DNA of 64,000 bases from assembly GCF_051622035.1 (NCBI RefSeq), contig NC_135355.1:38793986-38857985 (forward strand), read 5' to 3'. A program made the translations under genes and the position numbers. Positions 20,797-31,435 of this stretch are shown piece after piece. The notes below the pieces were generated by a model. The model saw only the letters and a program-made list of their open reading frames with translations. It made no database searches and was not told the DNA's origin. The DNA comes from Arctopsyche grandis (lineage: Eukaryota; Arthropoda; Insecta; Trichoptera; Hydropsychidae). Position 1 is the stretch's first letter. Each line of letters opens with the position of its first letter.

Positions 20797-22344
20797 TTAA
20801 TTCTTACGAGACAGTACATTGAACATTGCAAAAAGCGAATACGACCAATTGACCAGCTGAAATGTTAAAAATATGAATTAAAATCATAAATTAAAATTGA
20901 CTTTATGAGAATTGTATAATAACTCACCAACACAAAAAGTTTCAACGTCAGAGGCATATACATGCCAACTTTAATTTCAATGGGCTTTTTAGTACTTTCA
21001 ATGAAAACTAAGAAACTTCTCTTCAATTTATTTGAACAATTATACCATTTGCACTCATATAATGAATTATGCAAGTCATAACTCTAAAATTACATTACAT
21101 TTATATGATTAAAATTAATTTAGAATTTGAATGTTTATTTTATTTGTATGTAGTTTTACCTGAAGTTTAATTTCATTTCCGAGCCAGCAAGCCGTGAAAA
21201 TATCAATTTTCAGCGCTGCAAAGAAGCTCATATACATTGTGAATCTTCCGAAATTTTTAAATATTGAAACCTGAAATTTAAATATACTATTTTCAATCCA
21301 TTTTAATTAACTTTAAATACAATGACGATACTTACAGTGGACATTTGAAACGCAATAACGCAAGAGGCAACCGCATCAGTGATAATTTGTACAAATAGAG
21401 GAAATTTGTATATGTTTTCTAATCTTTTGCAAAACCTCAAAACAAAAGAAAAAATCCAAATTCAAATACACATCAATGAAACGATTTAAATATGACCTTT
21501 TTAACATCATTACGTACTTCGCAATTGTGTTGTAGTGCTCTGCACATTGGGCTAATTTACAACAGCATTCTTGTTCATCTACAGGTGAATTTTCTTGAAA
21601 ATTTTTGAACCTTTTGATACTCGGCTTATTTACCTCATCCCAATCTGTCATTTCCTTCAGAATGTTATTTAATATTTTCAATTGACTGACAGCGACAGCC
21701 AATAAACCAAACACCATTGTATCAATAGCCACACTAACTAGCAAAATGCTAATTATTGCCATTGATTGATAGATATACACCATGAGGTATATGACGAAGT
21801 TGTTTATTTCGAAAGGATACCACAAATGCAAAGGAAAATTACTACGATATTCAAAATCTCCGGTGAAATTTTTCACAATGGGCAACACCAACACTAAAGT
21901 GGCAGTTATAGTTGCCGTAATCGAGAGAAATTTTATACACTTGGTATTTATATTGCTTCCGTATCGAATGTGTTTTAAATATGATGGATTTTTCGGATAA
22001 AAAATATCAGCCTCTATATAATCCAAAACAACTCGTAGTTGGTTTCTCTTTACAATTATTATGATCACTTTTACGACTAAATTCAAAATCGTTACGGAAA
22101 CGTACATGCGTTCCATCATCGCTTCCAAACTTGTCATGTTCATCAAAGTTTCCGCGAACATCGATGGTACAAAGAAAAATATGAATGTTAATTGATATAT
22201 ACGCAATAATAAACGATGCATTTTATTGGAACTTTTCTCGTTTTGGGATTTGATTGAAAATATACCAAACACTTTTAAAACGCGCAAGTTGAACTTGAAA
22301 CCGTCCACCATACATGTTGACCTCCCACTTAGTAAACGACTCAT
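20797..22344 (-). CDS. Insect odorant receptor (7tm_6 family), five exons
   Basis: Exons in coding order: 22344-21518, 21435-21336, 21270-21160, 21083-20928, 20856-20797. All introns are GT-AG (first phase 2, the rest phase 0). The joined frame is 1254 nt, 417 residues plus stop, the usual size for the family. Several hydrophobic segments fit a seven-pass membrane protein (for example YQLTFIFFFVPSMF, SITATITATLVLVLPIV, SILLVSVAIDTMVFGLLAV). The C-terminal exons give the family's most conserved part: LENIYKFPLFVQIITD, FTACWLGNEIKLQ, SYDLHNSLYECKWY, MPLTLKLFVL and LVNWSYSLFAMFNVLSRKN. Such receptors form ligand-gated channels with the co-receptor Orco in olfactory neurons; the ligand cannot be inferred. 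Reading on past the first donor gives a longer but wrong 322-residue frame. The second Met (residue 12) is an alternative start. Confidence 0.93.
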
Positions 22345-22383
22345 TTTGCACGGGAGTGCAGACTTTGATTATGATTCACTTAC

Positions 22384-22416
22384 TGAAAAGTTTGTGCGGA
22401 CTAGCTGGCTTTTATA
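22384..22416 (-). promoter_or_regulatory. TATA box and initiator of the odorant receptor gene
   Basis: On the minus strand TATAAAAG (22416-22409) is followed by TTCAGTA with its A at 22384. The spacing is 32 nt, typical of arthropod TATA-Inr promoters (TCAGT initiator). The implied leader is 39 nt to the ATG at 22344. Confidence 0.65.
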
Positions 22417-22734
22417 TGAAAATTTTTGAATTACACAAACCAAAGGTTTTCAATCTGAACATAATTTTTGTTATTTAGCTTGATTTTATTAAATGTTTCT
22501 TTGAAATATGGGACATTGCTTAAAATTATCCATCATTTACTGTTTGTTTTCATTGAACATGAACACTCACCTTTACAGATCGCTCCAAAGCAATTTATAC
22601 AAATACAATACAATCAATCAATATATACAAGCATTTTATACAATGTGATATCAATAGAGTAATTTTTGCTGTATTTTATAATCAAATTGGCGAACACGAC
22701 TATAAATAATTTGAGATTAGCATGAGAGAGATTG

Positions 22735-22915
22735 GGAGGAAATTCCGATTTTATAGGAACCGTTTCAATGAAAATCAGAAAAATTGCCAAACTCCGATAA
22801 GAAACGATTGACCTGGAGTCACAAACCAACTTCTGACCAGCAGCGGAACTCTAGTAGGACTCGAACTCGTGACTACTCCACTCGAATGGATAATATGCCA
22901 ACTAATAGTCCACGA
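22735..22915 (-). mobile_element. tRNA-derived SINE, partial copy
   Basis: In reverse orientation it shows a tRNA-like head with B-box CGAGTTCGAGTC near 22857-22868. The shared SINE body follows: tgtgactccaggtcaatcgt, ttcttatcggagtttggcaa, then tctgattttcattgaaacgg. The hairpin tail is missing. Confidence 0.75.
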
Positions 22916-23344
22916 TGCTATTATTTTTTAAACAGTTTTACACAGATTCATTTATTTCAATATTGTATTATTGAGTCGGATCAAAATTTACCGACACCGA
23001 CTTTTTTGTATGATTCGACTCCGACTTCAACTCCAAACTCCAACTTCAACTTGAACGATTTAAGTAAGATCGACTTTTCTTTACATCATAAAAAAATTGT
23101 TTGGTAGTAAAATTAAAAGCCATTTTCAAAATATCTATAAAAAATTAAACGAATTAAAAAAATAATACAAAAATTGGAAAGTACTTAAGACTAATTAATT
23201 AAGTAATACTATTAATTAAAGAAAAAAGTAATAATAAGCTTATTGTAAATCATATTAACAATTAGATACAACATAACTTCTTATTGAATACTTATCTCGC
23301 AGATAAAACTCACTGAAGAGATATACAGTGAAATTTCAGATCTG
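22916..23344. other. Low-complexity and AT-rich filler
   Basis: A degenerate ccgactccgacttc-type stretch (about 22975-23060) is echoed at 23797-23850 beyond the family A copy, as ggagtcggagtcggttga. The family A copy may therefore have inserted into one such tract. Confidence 0.45.
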
Positions 23345-23795
23345 ACATATTTGGCCAAAAGTCAATATATATCGTGTATTACATTACATGAAGCTAGACG
23401 CCAAATTTGAAATTTATATATACATATGAGAGTTAAAACTATAAATATTTAAATATTAGAGATAACGAGAACCTATAGAGCAAATTTTATAAAATATAGA
23501 GTTAATTATAGGCGTTTAAACAATTAAAATTTGATATGGCCATATCAAGGCGAACAGGTTGGAAGACACGGGACGAACGCTTGTTAAACGTCAGGAAGGT
23601 CTACGGGCCCCGTTTTTAAAATGCGTTGTATACGATATTTTTATCTCCAACGTAATGACAGACGATACATTAACGTATATTGATGACCAAAATGAGCAAT
23701 ATGGCAAAGTTTGAAAATGATCGGATAAGAGATAAGAGATATAAAAAATGACCACTAACACGAAAACCATGTGAAATGTAAAGGAGGTATGTAAA
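23345..23795 (-). repeat. Family A copy (subtype c)
   Basis: Starts ctgacatatttggccaaaag, then gaagctagacgccaaatttg, gataacgagaacctatagag, the TGACCAAAATGAGCAATATG core and an aaaggaggtatgtaaa end. The copy at 33785-34312 has the same extended left part. Confidence 0.8.
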
Positions 23796-23850
23796 AAGGA
23801 GTCGGAGTCGGTTGATTTTCCACGATTCTGACACCAACACAACCCTGATT

Positions 23851-25070
23851 TTTCATAAACATTATTTAAATGAACAATATTTTCGTTTGCTAAAGTCATT
23901 TATTGAATATCATACAAAACTCTACACATTTTTCGCATACATAACTTCGATACAACGCAGACTGACTGTAAGTCACCAAGCCAAATAATCAATATTGATA
24001 TAAAGCGTAATTCCTGCTCGATTTAACTATTCATATATGTAAGTTAGTAAATATTATATTGTTGAAAATAGAGCGATAATTTTAGATTCACAGCGACAAA
24101 ATAAGCACTAATAATAAATTGTTATAAAAAACTTTTAACATGATTTTCAATTGATTTGATATATATGTATATATATAATTTTTCAAATTTTAGCATTCAT
24201 ACATACAATAGATGCAGAACCACTGCAATTGATTTATAATTCATTCAAAAACTTTGAACATAGTTAGGAATATTCACTGACCATCAAATGTACAATTACA
24301 AGACTTGTGATTTGCGCATATGTGCATACGAAATCAATTCCAATTATATGGGTAGATACACGTCTCGTTATCCATTCAATTTTTAATCAATTTGTTTGAT
24401 AGGTCGGTGCTGAATGCACAATTAAATTATTCACAATGGGAAGTAAACATATGTTGGTCGGTAGCTTGAAAGATAGTGAAAGATTGCGATAGTGTGGGAA
24501 AATCGCAATTTGTCAAAGTGAAGAATCTGTCGCACTAAGCACATCACTATTCAGAATGACAAATCGCCCTTTTTGGAACTCAACTCGGGACTGTAAAAGA
24601 AACAGCATAACCGAAGCGCGATACAAGACTTGAATCTTTGTTTCCCGGTGACATTTTCCGGACGTGACGTCACTTTGCGAACGGAGAGGAAAATGGGGTA
24701 GGGGAAGAAAGAGAGTAAATGCGACGAAGCTCAATTTATCGCGAATAACTATCCGACCGGGGAAACTTTAATATTTTCCCTGTGAGTCTCTTTTTTTTGT
24801 ACACGTCAGTCGCATAATGACAAATGATGGGCACGAGCCTCGACTCGAGGCAATAAAGGCCCTTCTCAGAGGGCAGAGGCATTGTTGAAATGTCTCCTAG
24901 GCGCTTTTACCACTATCACTTTACGTTTATTCTGTTCCTTTTTTTTCATCTTCTTTACTACAACATACAGAGGTTGACTTGCAAATAGTTTTTGCTTAGT
25001 CTACGAGTCTGCTTAGAATATCGATGATACACCGATGAATTGCTGTAAAATGACACCAAAACATTATTAT
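23851..25070. other. Unique sequence with a GC-elevated island
   Basis: 23850-24470 is AT-rich and featureless. About 24480-24900 is richer in G+C and non-repetitive (gtgacgtcactttgcgaacg, tcgactcgaggcaataaag) but holds no convincing frame. The palindromic GTGACGTCAC at 24665-24674 is a full CRE-type site in sequence; whether it works is unknown. Confidence 0.4.
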
Positions 25071-25077
25071 AAGAGTG

Positions 25078-25172
25078 CTAGCTGAACCCGGCATACGTTT
25101 CAATGCCACAATAACGCGTACAATTCCCGTTCCCGTTATCATTCCTGTTCCCGTTCAGTTTTATATAATATA
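25078..25172 (-). mobile_element. Helitron 3' end fragment
   Basis: The plus strand reads CTAGCTGAACCCGGCATACG, then aatgccacaataacgcgtac and cgttcccgtt repeats: the reverse of the Helitron 3' end at 6600-6650. The 5' part is lost after about 25170. Confidence 0.7.
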
Positions 25173-25350
25173 TAGGTATAGATAAATTTGTTGACGTGGA
25201 CCATCCGCTGTGTGTTTGTGGTACAGCCCTGGATGGTCAGTACATTCGAGTGCGAGGTAGGCGTGGCGCGATTACTGTCACACTCGTGACGTAATGCTTC
25301 CATATAGATATATAGATATTCACACTCATTATCACAAAAATGGGTCTACC

Positions 25351-25720
25351 TCACGGGCTCGAATGTGAAACGCCCGAAAACCCAAATATCGGAAGGCAAA
25401 GATCGAAAATCGAAAGATCTTAAGTCGAAAGATAAAAAAGGGTGCATGGTAAACGGTACATACTCACTTAATTTGCGCGAACAGGATACAACAGGAACAA
25501 GAGGAACAGGCTTTTCCTCCCGTATTCTACGCGCGCACATTAATACGGGAGGAAAAGCCTGTTCCTCTTGTTCCTGTTGTATCCTGCTCGCGCAAATTAA
25601 GTGAGTATGTACCGTTTACCATGCAACCTTTTTTTTGATCTTTCGACTTAAGATCTTTCGATTTTCGATCTTTGCCTTCCGATATTTGCGTTTTCGGGCG
25701 TTTCACATTCGGGCCCGTCA
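25351..25720. mobile_element. Foldback element: near-perfect 370-bp palindrome
   Basis: The left arm 25351-25526 and right arm 25542-25720 are inverted copies with only scattered differences. Between them is a 15-nt centre with cgcgcgc. Arm landmarks are gaatgtgaaacgcccgaaaa, atcggaaggcaaagatcg, gcatggtaaacggtacatac and ggaacaggcttttcctcccg. The arms make open frames that encode the same peptide from both strands; that is a by-product of the palindrome and not a gene. Arms much longer than the spacer are typical of foldback elements or hairpin MITEs. Confidence 0.85.
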
Positions 25721-26084
25721 CGGAAACCGCACAAAAATAAGGGTGAAATCACACGGTTTTTTAGATAGTTTTAAGCATATAGAAAAAAATTCGCGTTCAT
25801 GGGATGCAAACAAGGTCCTTTCAAAACGGCCAAAAAAAAGACCCCTAGGTGTGTTTGGTAAAATTGTATCCTTGTATTTATCCTTGTTTGACAGTGATCG
25901 ATAACGGTTTTAAGAAATGTACGAGAACTTCTCACACATCCCACGCTGTGTGATTTCGCCCTAATGGTACTCGATACAATCGTTTGAACTATTTGAAAAT
26001 ATTACAAATTGACTGTAATCTGCATTGTTTCATTTACCTTTGTATTACATAGTATTCAATATTGATATGACCATATTTTTATTT
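25721..26084. other. No gene seen
   Basis: Mixed-composition sequence to about 25960, then AT-rich. No feature recognised. Confidence 0.35.
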
Positions 26085-26185
26085 ATTTATTGAAAAATCA
26101 ACAGGCCTCAGATGTGGAAATTCATAAAAATAAATAATAAATATAACAACATAACATCTGAGCCCAATTATATTATAGATTATTA
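26085..26185 (-). mobile_element. 3' end of a LINE-like element with terminal hairpin
   Basis: Read on the minus strand it ends in AATAAATAAATAAAAA. Just inside is a hairpin with 9-bp arms CTCAGATGT (26107-26115) and ACATCTGAG (26154-26162). Layout resembles the other LINE tails here. No coding part is attached. Confidence 0.4.
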
Positions 26186-27209
26186 ATATACACCCATGTT
26201 TAATAACATGACATATATGTATGGTCAACATTGTACATGAGTATTATTCAAGGCCAATTACGAACATCGATCGTCAAGCATTATAATTATCATAGAGAAA
26301 ATTTTTTTAAACCCCAATATAAACTCAAATATTGGAAGAAATATGACAGGATTACCAATTTGTTAGAACCATTTTTTATACTTCTTATGTTGTTCAAATA
26401 GATAAATAAAGTCGTGGGTTGGTCAGATCCGAATTTCTTTATATTGTCCGACGTAAAATTTACATAGATTAAAGGATTAAAGGATTTTAGTAATTCTTCT
26501 TTTCCAATATCTTTTCTTTATTTTTGTTTTCTTTTAGTTATTATTTTACCGTTCCAGATATTTTATTTTTAGTTTTCATCTTTTATGTTATTTTCTTTTA
26601 TTTCGTATTTTGTTTAAGTTTACTTTTTTGTTTTTATTTAATTATTAGTTGTTTTACCGGCTTCGCTCAGTATTTGAAATATAATAGTAAATATTCATTT
26701 GTTTTTTTATTAAATTTATTTGAATCCCAAAAAATATAATATTCAACCAATTGAAAAGTCGTCATAGAAACTTTGTTTTGTTTATGAAGTTCCCAACCAA
26801 AGATACTTACATCCATACAAAGTCTATTTTGAAATTATATGTTAGATTTGTATAATTCAAACCACGTGAAGTCTATCGGCTTTGCCGCCTTCACCATGTA
26901 TTTTCAAAAATTCTCGGAAAATATACTTTATTACGGTATTAGGCCATGGGTTGGTCACATCCGAATTTTTTTTTAAATAAATAATAGTAGTAATAAATTT
27001 GTAAATAAAAGTAAATAAAACATAGAACTTTTAAAGTTGAAGCTCTCATAGGTGAAGCTATCAAGAAACTCTGAAGCTGAAAAAAAATTTAAGCTCTCGT
27101 AGCTGGTATGTGTGATATACATATATGTTTTAATACATATACATATGTACATATGTATAGTGACGTTCCAATGAAAGATTAAATAATTTTTCTTTTTTTT
27201 TTAAACTCT
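26186..27209. other. AT-rich sequence with repeat scraps
   Basis: A tctatcggctttgccgcctt block at about 26873-26895 also occurs in reverse at 57640-57665, next to an A-rich LINE tail. A tgggttggtcacatccgaat motif occurs at about 26410-26435 and 26947-26970, and with variation at 27550 and 42060. No gene. Confidence 0.4.
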
Positions 27210-27475
27210 CGGAGTATCGATGACTACCACTCTCGGAGTTGATGGTGATGACTAACTTAAATTCTAACAATAATGAGTTTATATACTCTTCTTTAAAACA
27301 ATGAAGTGTTGAAGACACGTCGTACAATTTTGGCTAGTCAGCGTATAAGGTGTGCTATAAATCAATGCTGTTACTTATTAAATTTGGTGTGCCGCAAATC
27401 AATGGTGCTACTTATTAAATTAAGTGTCACAAATCAATGGTGTGTCTTATCCCTACTGGTTAGCTGACTATATTT
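27210..27475 (-). repeat. Family F repeat, minus copy
   Basis: In reverse it matches 60515-60745. Shared landmarks (minus strand) include ccagtagggataagacacac, sub-repeats of the gcacacctaatttaataag type, cgacgtgtcttcaacacttc and actccgagagtggtagtc. It could be part of an LTR or a small element; neither end is clear. Confidence 0.6.
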
Positions 27476-27589
27476 ATAAGCGAGGTACATAAGAGTATGT
27501 GTCATTTATATATTTCTTGTATTCCTCAAATACATACATAGGTAAAGTCATGGGTTGGTCACGTTTATTCACAATTTTTACAAACCTCT

Positions 27590-28137
27590 TCTTACTTCAG
27601 AAACGATTTGGTCATGTGAAAAAGCTTGGGTTCTTATCCGATCGATTTCAAACTTTGCCATTTTGCAAACATGCAACGTCCCCTTTGACTATTCCAGAAG
27701 AAAGAGTTCATTGCTCGATCGTAAAACGAACGAATCCCAACAGTGATGTCATCATGCAACTACGACATGTGTCCTGAAGACAAAGACAAATGTATATAGA
27801 TCAATGACCCCGAATTAACCTGGCTAATCACCCCTGGAATTAACCTCGCTACTCGAGGGCAACGTCTCCTTTGACTATTCCAGAAGAAATAGTTCATCGC
27901 TCGATCGTAAAACGAACGAAACCCGGCAGTGATGTCATCATGCAACTACTCACACTTGACCTGAAGACAAAGACATCTGCACACGGCACGCTTCAAGCCA
28001 CAATGTATATAAACCAACGCGCCAACTCCAGACGCCAGAGTGGACCCCTGGACTTCAGCCAGCTCATTTCTCCGAAGCTCAACTTCTTTACATACAATTA
28101 CCATTGTAATGTTACGGGGACGAGTAGGAGATTATAA
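27590..28137 (+). repeat. LTR-like repeat with an internal 95-bp direct duplication, inserted in a family A scrap
   Basis: A short family A piece (27590-27668) runs into sequence with two near-identical blocks of about 95 bp, starting caacgtcccctttgactatt at 27674 and caacgtctcctttgactatt at 27860 (period 186). Each includes cgatcgtaaaacgaacgaa and gtgatgtcatcatgcaacta. It ends with tgtaatgttacggggacgag. A tgtatataaaccaacgcgcc stretch looks like a core promoter. An LTR is possible but boundaries are not proven. Confidence 0.45.
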
Positions 28138-28302
28138 TAATTAAAAAACACATAATTTTGATATGCGTATATTATATTTCCCAAAGCAGTTTGTATTTAC
28201 AAGATCTATGCTGACGTGTTTTGAGATTTAATATACAAGTCTCGAATTATAATACAAATTAGTAGTTACAGTAATAAGCTTATATTTATATATTTAAATT
28301 AC

Positions 28303-28450
28303 AAGTAACTAGTTACTTATTAAACAGTTCAATCGCCAGTTACTAGTTAGACATTTAAATCGCAAGTGACTAGTAAGACAGTTAAATTACAAGTGACTAG
28401 TAAGACAGTTAAATCGCAAGTTACTAGTAAGACAGTTAAATTGCAAGTGC
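28303..28450. repeat. 27-bp minisatellite
   Basis: Five to six copies of a 27-bp unit centred on caagtgactagtaagacagt plus taaat; the left units are more diverged. There are no unique spacers, so it is not a CRISPR-like array. Confidence 0.8.
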
Positions 28451-28976
28451 CTTAACAAAAGGCTGGTGGTTGTATGTATATCAAATCTGCTGGGTGAAAT
28501 CAACCAATCAGAGAACAGTGAAACACATGTCTTAATCCGAATATAGCTAGAGTTTAACTTTGAAACAAAGTATTTTAATAATAATCTGAGAGAAGAAGTA
28601 ATAAAACTTAAGTCTTAACATATGTGTGAATAATAAGTAATAAGTATGTTAGGGGAGAAGTAAATAAAAAATGGTCGTAAGACCATCGCAAAGGCTAAAA
28701 GTGAAGTTAAAACAATAACAAATTGAAATCTGGAAAGAAACATACGTTCGCAATAAAGAACGTTGTGGGGTTGACAACTATCAGAAATATAGGGTAATGT
28801 TGAGATTTTTAAAGACATATGTTTCAAATAGACATATTCGAGCAATTATACTTGTGGGGTGAGTATTTGGGAGAGCATCCACATTACAGTAACAACTGAA
28901 CATAAATAACTAATAGCTAAAAATAAAACTATCACTGTGTGATCTGTGTACAAATATTAAGCCTGTATTGGTTAGA
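28451..28976. other. No gene seen
   Basis: AT-rich, apparently unique. A 76-codon minus-strand frame at 28845-28615 has no recognisable features. Confidence 0.35.
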
Positions 28977-29482
28977 AAGTTTGTTTTGATTTGAGGTTAT
29001 GGGTTAAACGTCATTCCGTCAGATTCACCAAACAGTGTTGCCACCCTGAATAAAGGCCGGTGTGGCAACACCCAAGACCGTTGGCTCAGCAAGCCTCCAC
29101 AAAACTATAAATATTTATATATTAGCGATAACGAGAACCTATAAAGCAAATTTTATAAAATATAGAGTGAAAAAAGAAAAAGTAATAGGCGTTTAAATAA
29201 TTAAAATTTGACAGCGAGATGGCAGGGCGAAAAGTAATGAAACTACCGATGTGAATGATGAATGTGTCAGATAAACGTCACCGTGTAATACGATGCAGTA
29301 TTTTCAAACGTGTCTAATACGATATTTTTTCACCATCGTAATTGTGGATGATACCTTAACTTATATTGATGACCAAAATGAGCAATATGGCAAAGTATGA
29401 AAACGATCGGATAAGAGATAAGGGATATAAAAAGTGACGAAATTACACGAAAACCATGTGAAACGTATAAGAGGTTAGTAAT
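28977..29482 (-). repeat. Family A long copy (subtype d), minus
   Basis: Extends the usual family A by about 130 bp at its far end with a hairpin whose 10-bp arms are GTGTTGCCAC and GTGGCAACAC. It then shows the gtcttgggtgttgccacacc/ggctcagcaagcctccac region. A near-identical copy in the opposite orientation is at 44865-45365. It has the full module order: gagataacgagaacctataa, attaaaatttgacagcgag, the core, and an aaacgtataagaggttagta end. Confidence 0.85.
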
Positions 29483-30113
29483 AATAAACAATCCTCTTAC
29501 AAACACAAACAGTGTTTCCATAGGCCGGGAATCGGTCGAAACCTATCACCCGCCCTATATAACATGTATAAGAGGTTGATCTGAAACTAAGCAAGTTTTT
29601 TAGAAGAGCAGACTAAGTACATGCGTATATACATACGTACATACGTATATGTACATATATGTATATGGCAAACCGATGGTAATAAATGTTGTAGAAAGTG
29701 GGTGCGGAGTGTGCTATCGTCCCCGTCCGAGGCGACGGAGGCTTTTAAGACTGATCCATTTACAGAAGTTATGACAAACAGTTTGGTCCTGTCACGAATT
29801 TAAGTGCTTTTCCGCCGACGAAGTCCATTTCTTGCGCATTGAGCAGATCCGGAGGCCACGTTGATTTATTGCAGGGCGTCCTCGAACACAACCACACTCG
29901 CGCGCTTGGAAAAATTAAGGTCGTTAGCCTGGAAAAATGTCATAATCCAGCCGCCGACTTCGGGGCTTTGTGTGCACCGAGCACCAGTTATTAATGGGGG
30001 ATTGGGGGTAGAACGTGGCGAATTGGTCGCCGGGGTAATTTCCTCTTACGCCATTTCATCAAGATCCTTCAAGAAACATTTCACTCGAAGGATCTGCGAT
30101 CAAATGTTTATAC
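29483..30113. other. Unique GC-elevated island
   Basis: After ACATACGTAC-type simple repeats (29625-29670) comes a non-repetitive stretch (29690-30110) of high G+C for this window, with gtccccgtccgaggcgacgg. A plus-strand frame from 29861 runs into LTR sequence at 30114 and so is not a conserved gene. Confidence 0.4.
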
Positions 30114-30330
30114 TGTTGCGTAGGGGTGGGTTCAGGACCCAAATGAAAGGTCAAAGTCGCTTCACAGCATTTATACAACAATTCAAGAGGTCCACACGCA
30201 ACCACTGCTCACTCCAGAATATCTGATCTACCATGAGTACCTCCTTTTATGTAAAGGACAAGTTGCACAGCACAGCCTCTGCGATCCACTAGTTGTCCAT
30301 TGTCTGGACATGTACGAGTCCGGACTAGTG
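30114..30330 (-). mobile_element. LTR fragment related to the two solo LTRs
   Basis: Begins TGTTGCGTAGGGGTGGGTTC and continues cgcttcacagcatttataca, the reverse of the 3' part of the LTRs at 56943-57325 and 58302-58662. Its own U3 side is unlike theirs and no clean 5' end or duplication was found. Confidence 0.55.
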
Positions 30331-30344
30331 GTTCCAAAAACACT

Positions 30345-30850
30345 CCTGAAAGAAACAGCTGGTTTTCGGTATTTTTACAATTAAAAAGCCAGTTCAGTGG
30401 CATTCACTGGTTTTAGAAAAGATTTAAATTTTTATATTGAAAAATAAAATCGTAAATATATATTATAGTATGCAAAAAAAACAATTGCTTATAAATTAAA
30501 TTGAGTTATAAACATTATGAACTTTCATAAGATCATTATTACATATACATATATTATTATTACAAATATCACAGCCGTAAAATGGCAGGTGCTGAATATG
30601 CACAAATAATGAAATGATTTAAATAAGCTACTATCAATAAGAAGAACGCGCAAAAACTATAAATTATGGAAAACCCAATTTGCCGAAATTCTGAAAGGGC
30701 TTGTGTAGGTAATTGAAACTATTTTCAATAATATTTTGTTAGTTTATGATGTGGTCTTCGTCCATTACTTTATCTCAAAACCACCGCTAAGTGTCGTACC
30801 TTTTTTTGTTGTTCAAAGAATGATATAAAGAAACCTACCTATGATTTACG
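30345..30850 (-). repeat. Family E repeat, minus copy
   Basis: The reverse complement matches 7855-8470 in order: tctttgaacaacaaaaaaag plus gtac, ccctttcagaatttcggcaa, gttttccataatttatagt, and cataatgtttataactcaat. Confidence 0.5.
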
Positions 30851-30966
30851 TAAGAACTCAACCAGCTCTGAGAGAACTCCACTTACAGGTTTCGTTAGCC
30901 TAATCCGGGGGTCTATTGTATACACACGAATTTCATTAAGTATGGACATATTTTCTTTCATATATA

Positions 30967-31435
30967 CCAGGAAGGCCTAACAGTTAACCCCAATGCGACT
31001 TCCTGGCCAGAAACATTTTACATTAGATACAAATATTATTGGTATTATTATACAAAGTACATAAATACATATCAATTAATATCCACAGAGACATCTATGA
31101 TCAATTTTGTAAATTTGCAGCATTTTAAACAATTCAGCGAAATTCAGTAAATACATATCAAATAATATCCACAAAGACATTTATGGTCAAATTTGTAAAT
31201 TTGCAACATTTCATACAATTCAGCGAAATTCGAGATTGCTGAAAATTCCAGAAAATGGGTACGGTTGCCAACTTTTTGGAACCGTTTCAATGAAAATCAG
31301 ATAAATTGACAAACTCTGATAAGAAACGATCGATCTGGTATCACAAATCCAAGGTCTGGCCAGCAGAAAACAGTGGGATTCGAACCCCTGACCACTCTGT
31401 TCAAAGGATTATATGTTAACCACTAGTATATAATA
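30967..31435 (-). mobile_element. tRNA-derived SINE, near full length with terminal hairpin
   Basis: On the minus strand: tRNA-like head with a GGGTTCGAATCCCAC-like B box (near 31372-31385); body tgtgataccagatcgatcgt, ttcttatcagagtttgtcaa, tctgattttcattgaaacgg; then the hairpin tail. The hairpin is the plus-strand pair ccaggaaggc/gacttcctgg at 30967-31006. An internal 70-bp segment (about 31085-31145 and 31148-31215, acagagacatctatgatcaa) is duplicated. Confidence 0.8.

Noticed and set aside
21376..21517. Extension of the odorant receptor exon to a 322-residue protein
   Set aside because: This reads through the GTACGT donor into intron 1. Splicing to 21435 gives the conserved receptor C-terminus instead.
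25365..25721. Two frames on opposite strands giving almost the same peptide
   Set aside because: The identity is explained by the 370-bp palindrome; a real gene encoded identically on both strands is not plausible.
28303..28450. CRISPR-like array
   Set aside because: Units are contiguous 27-bp repeats without unique spacers, in a eukaryotic genome; it is a minisatellite.
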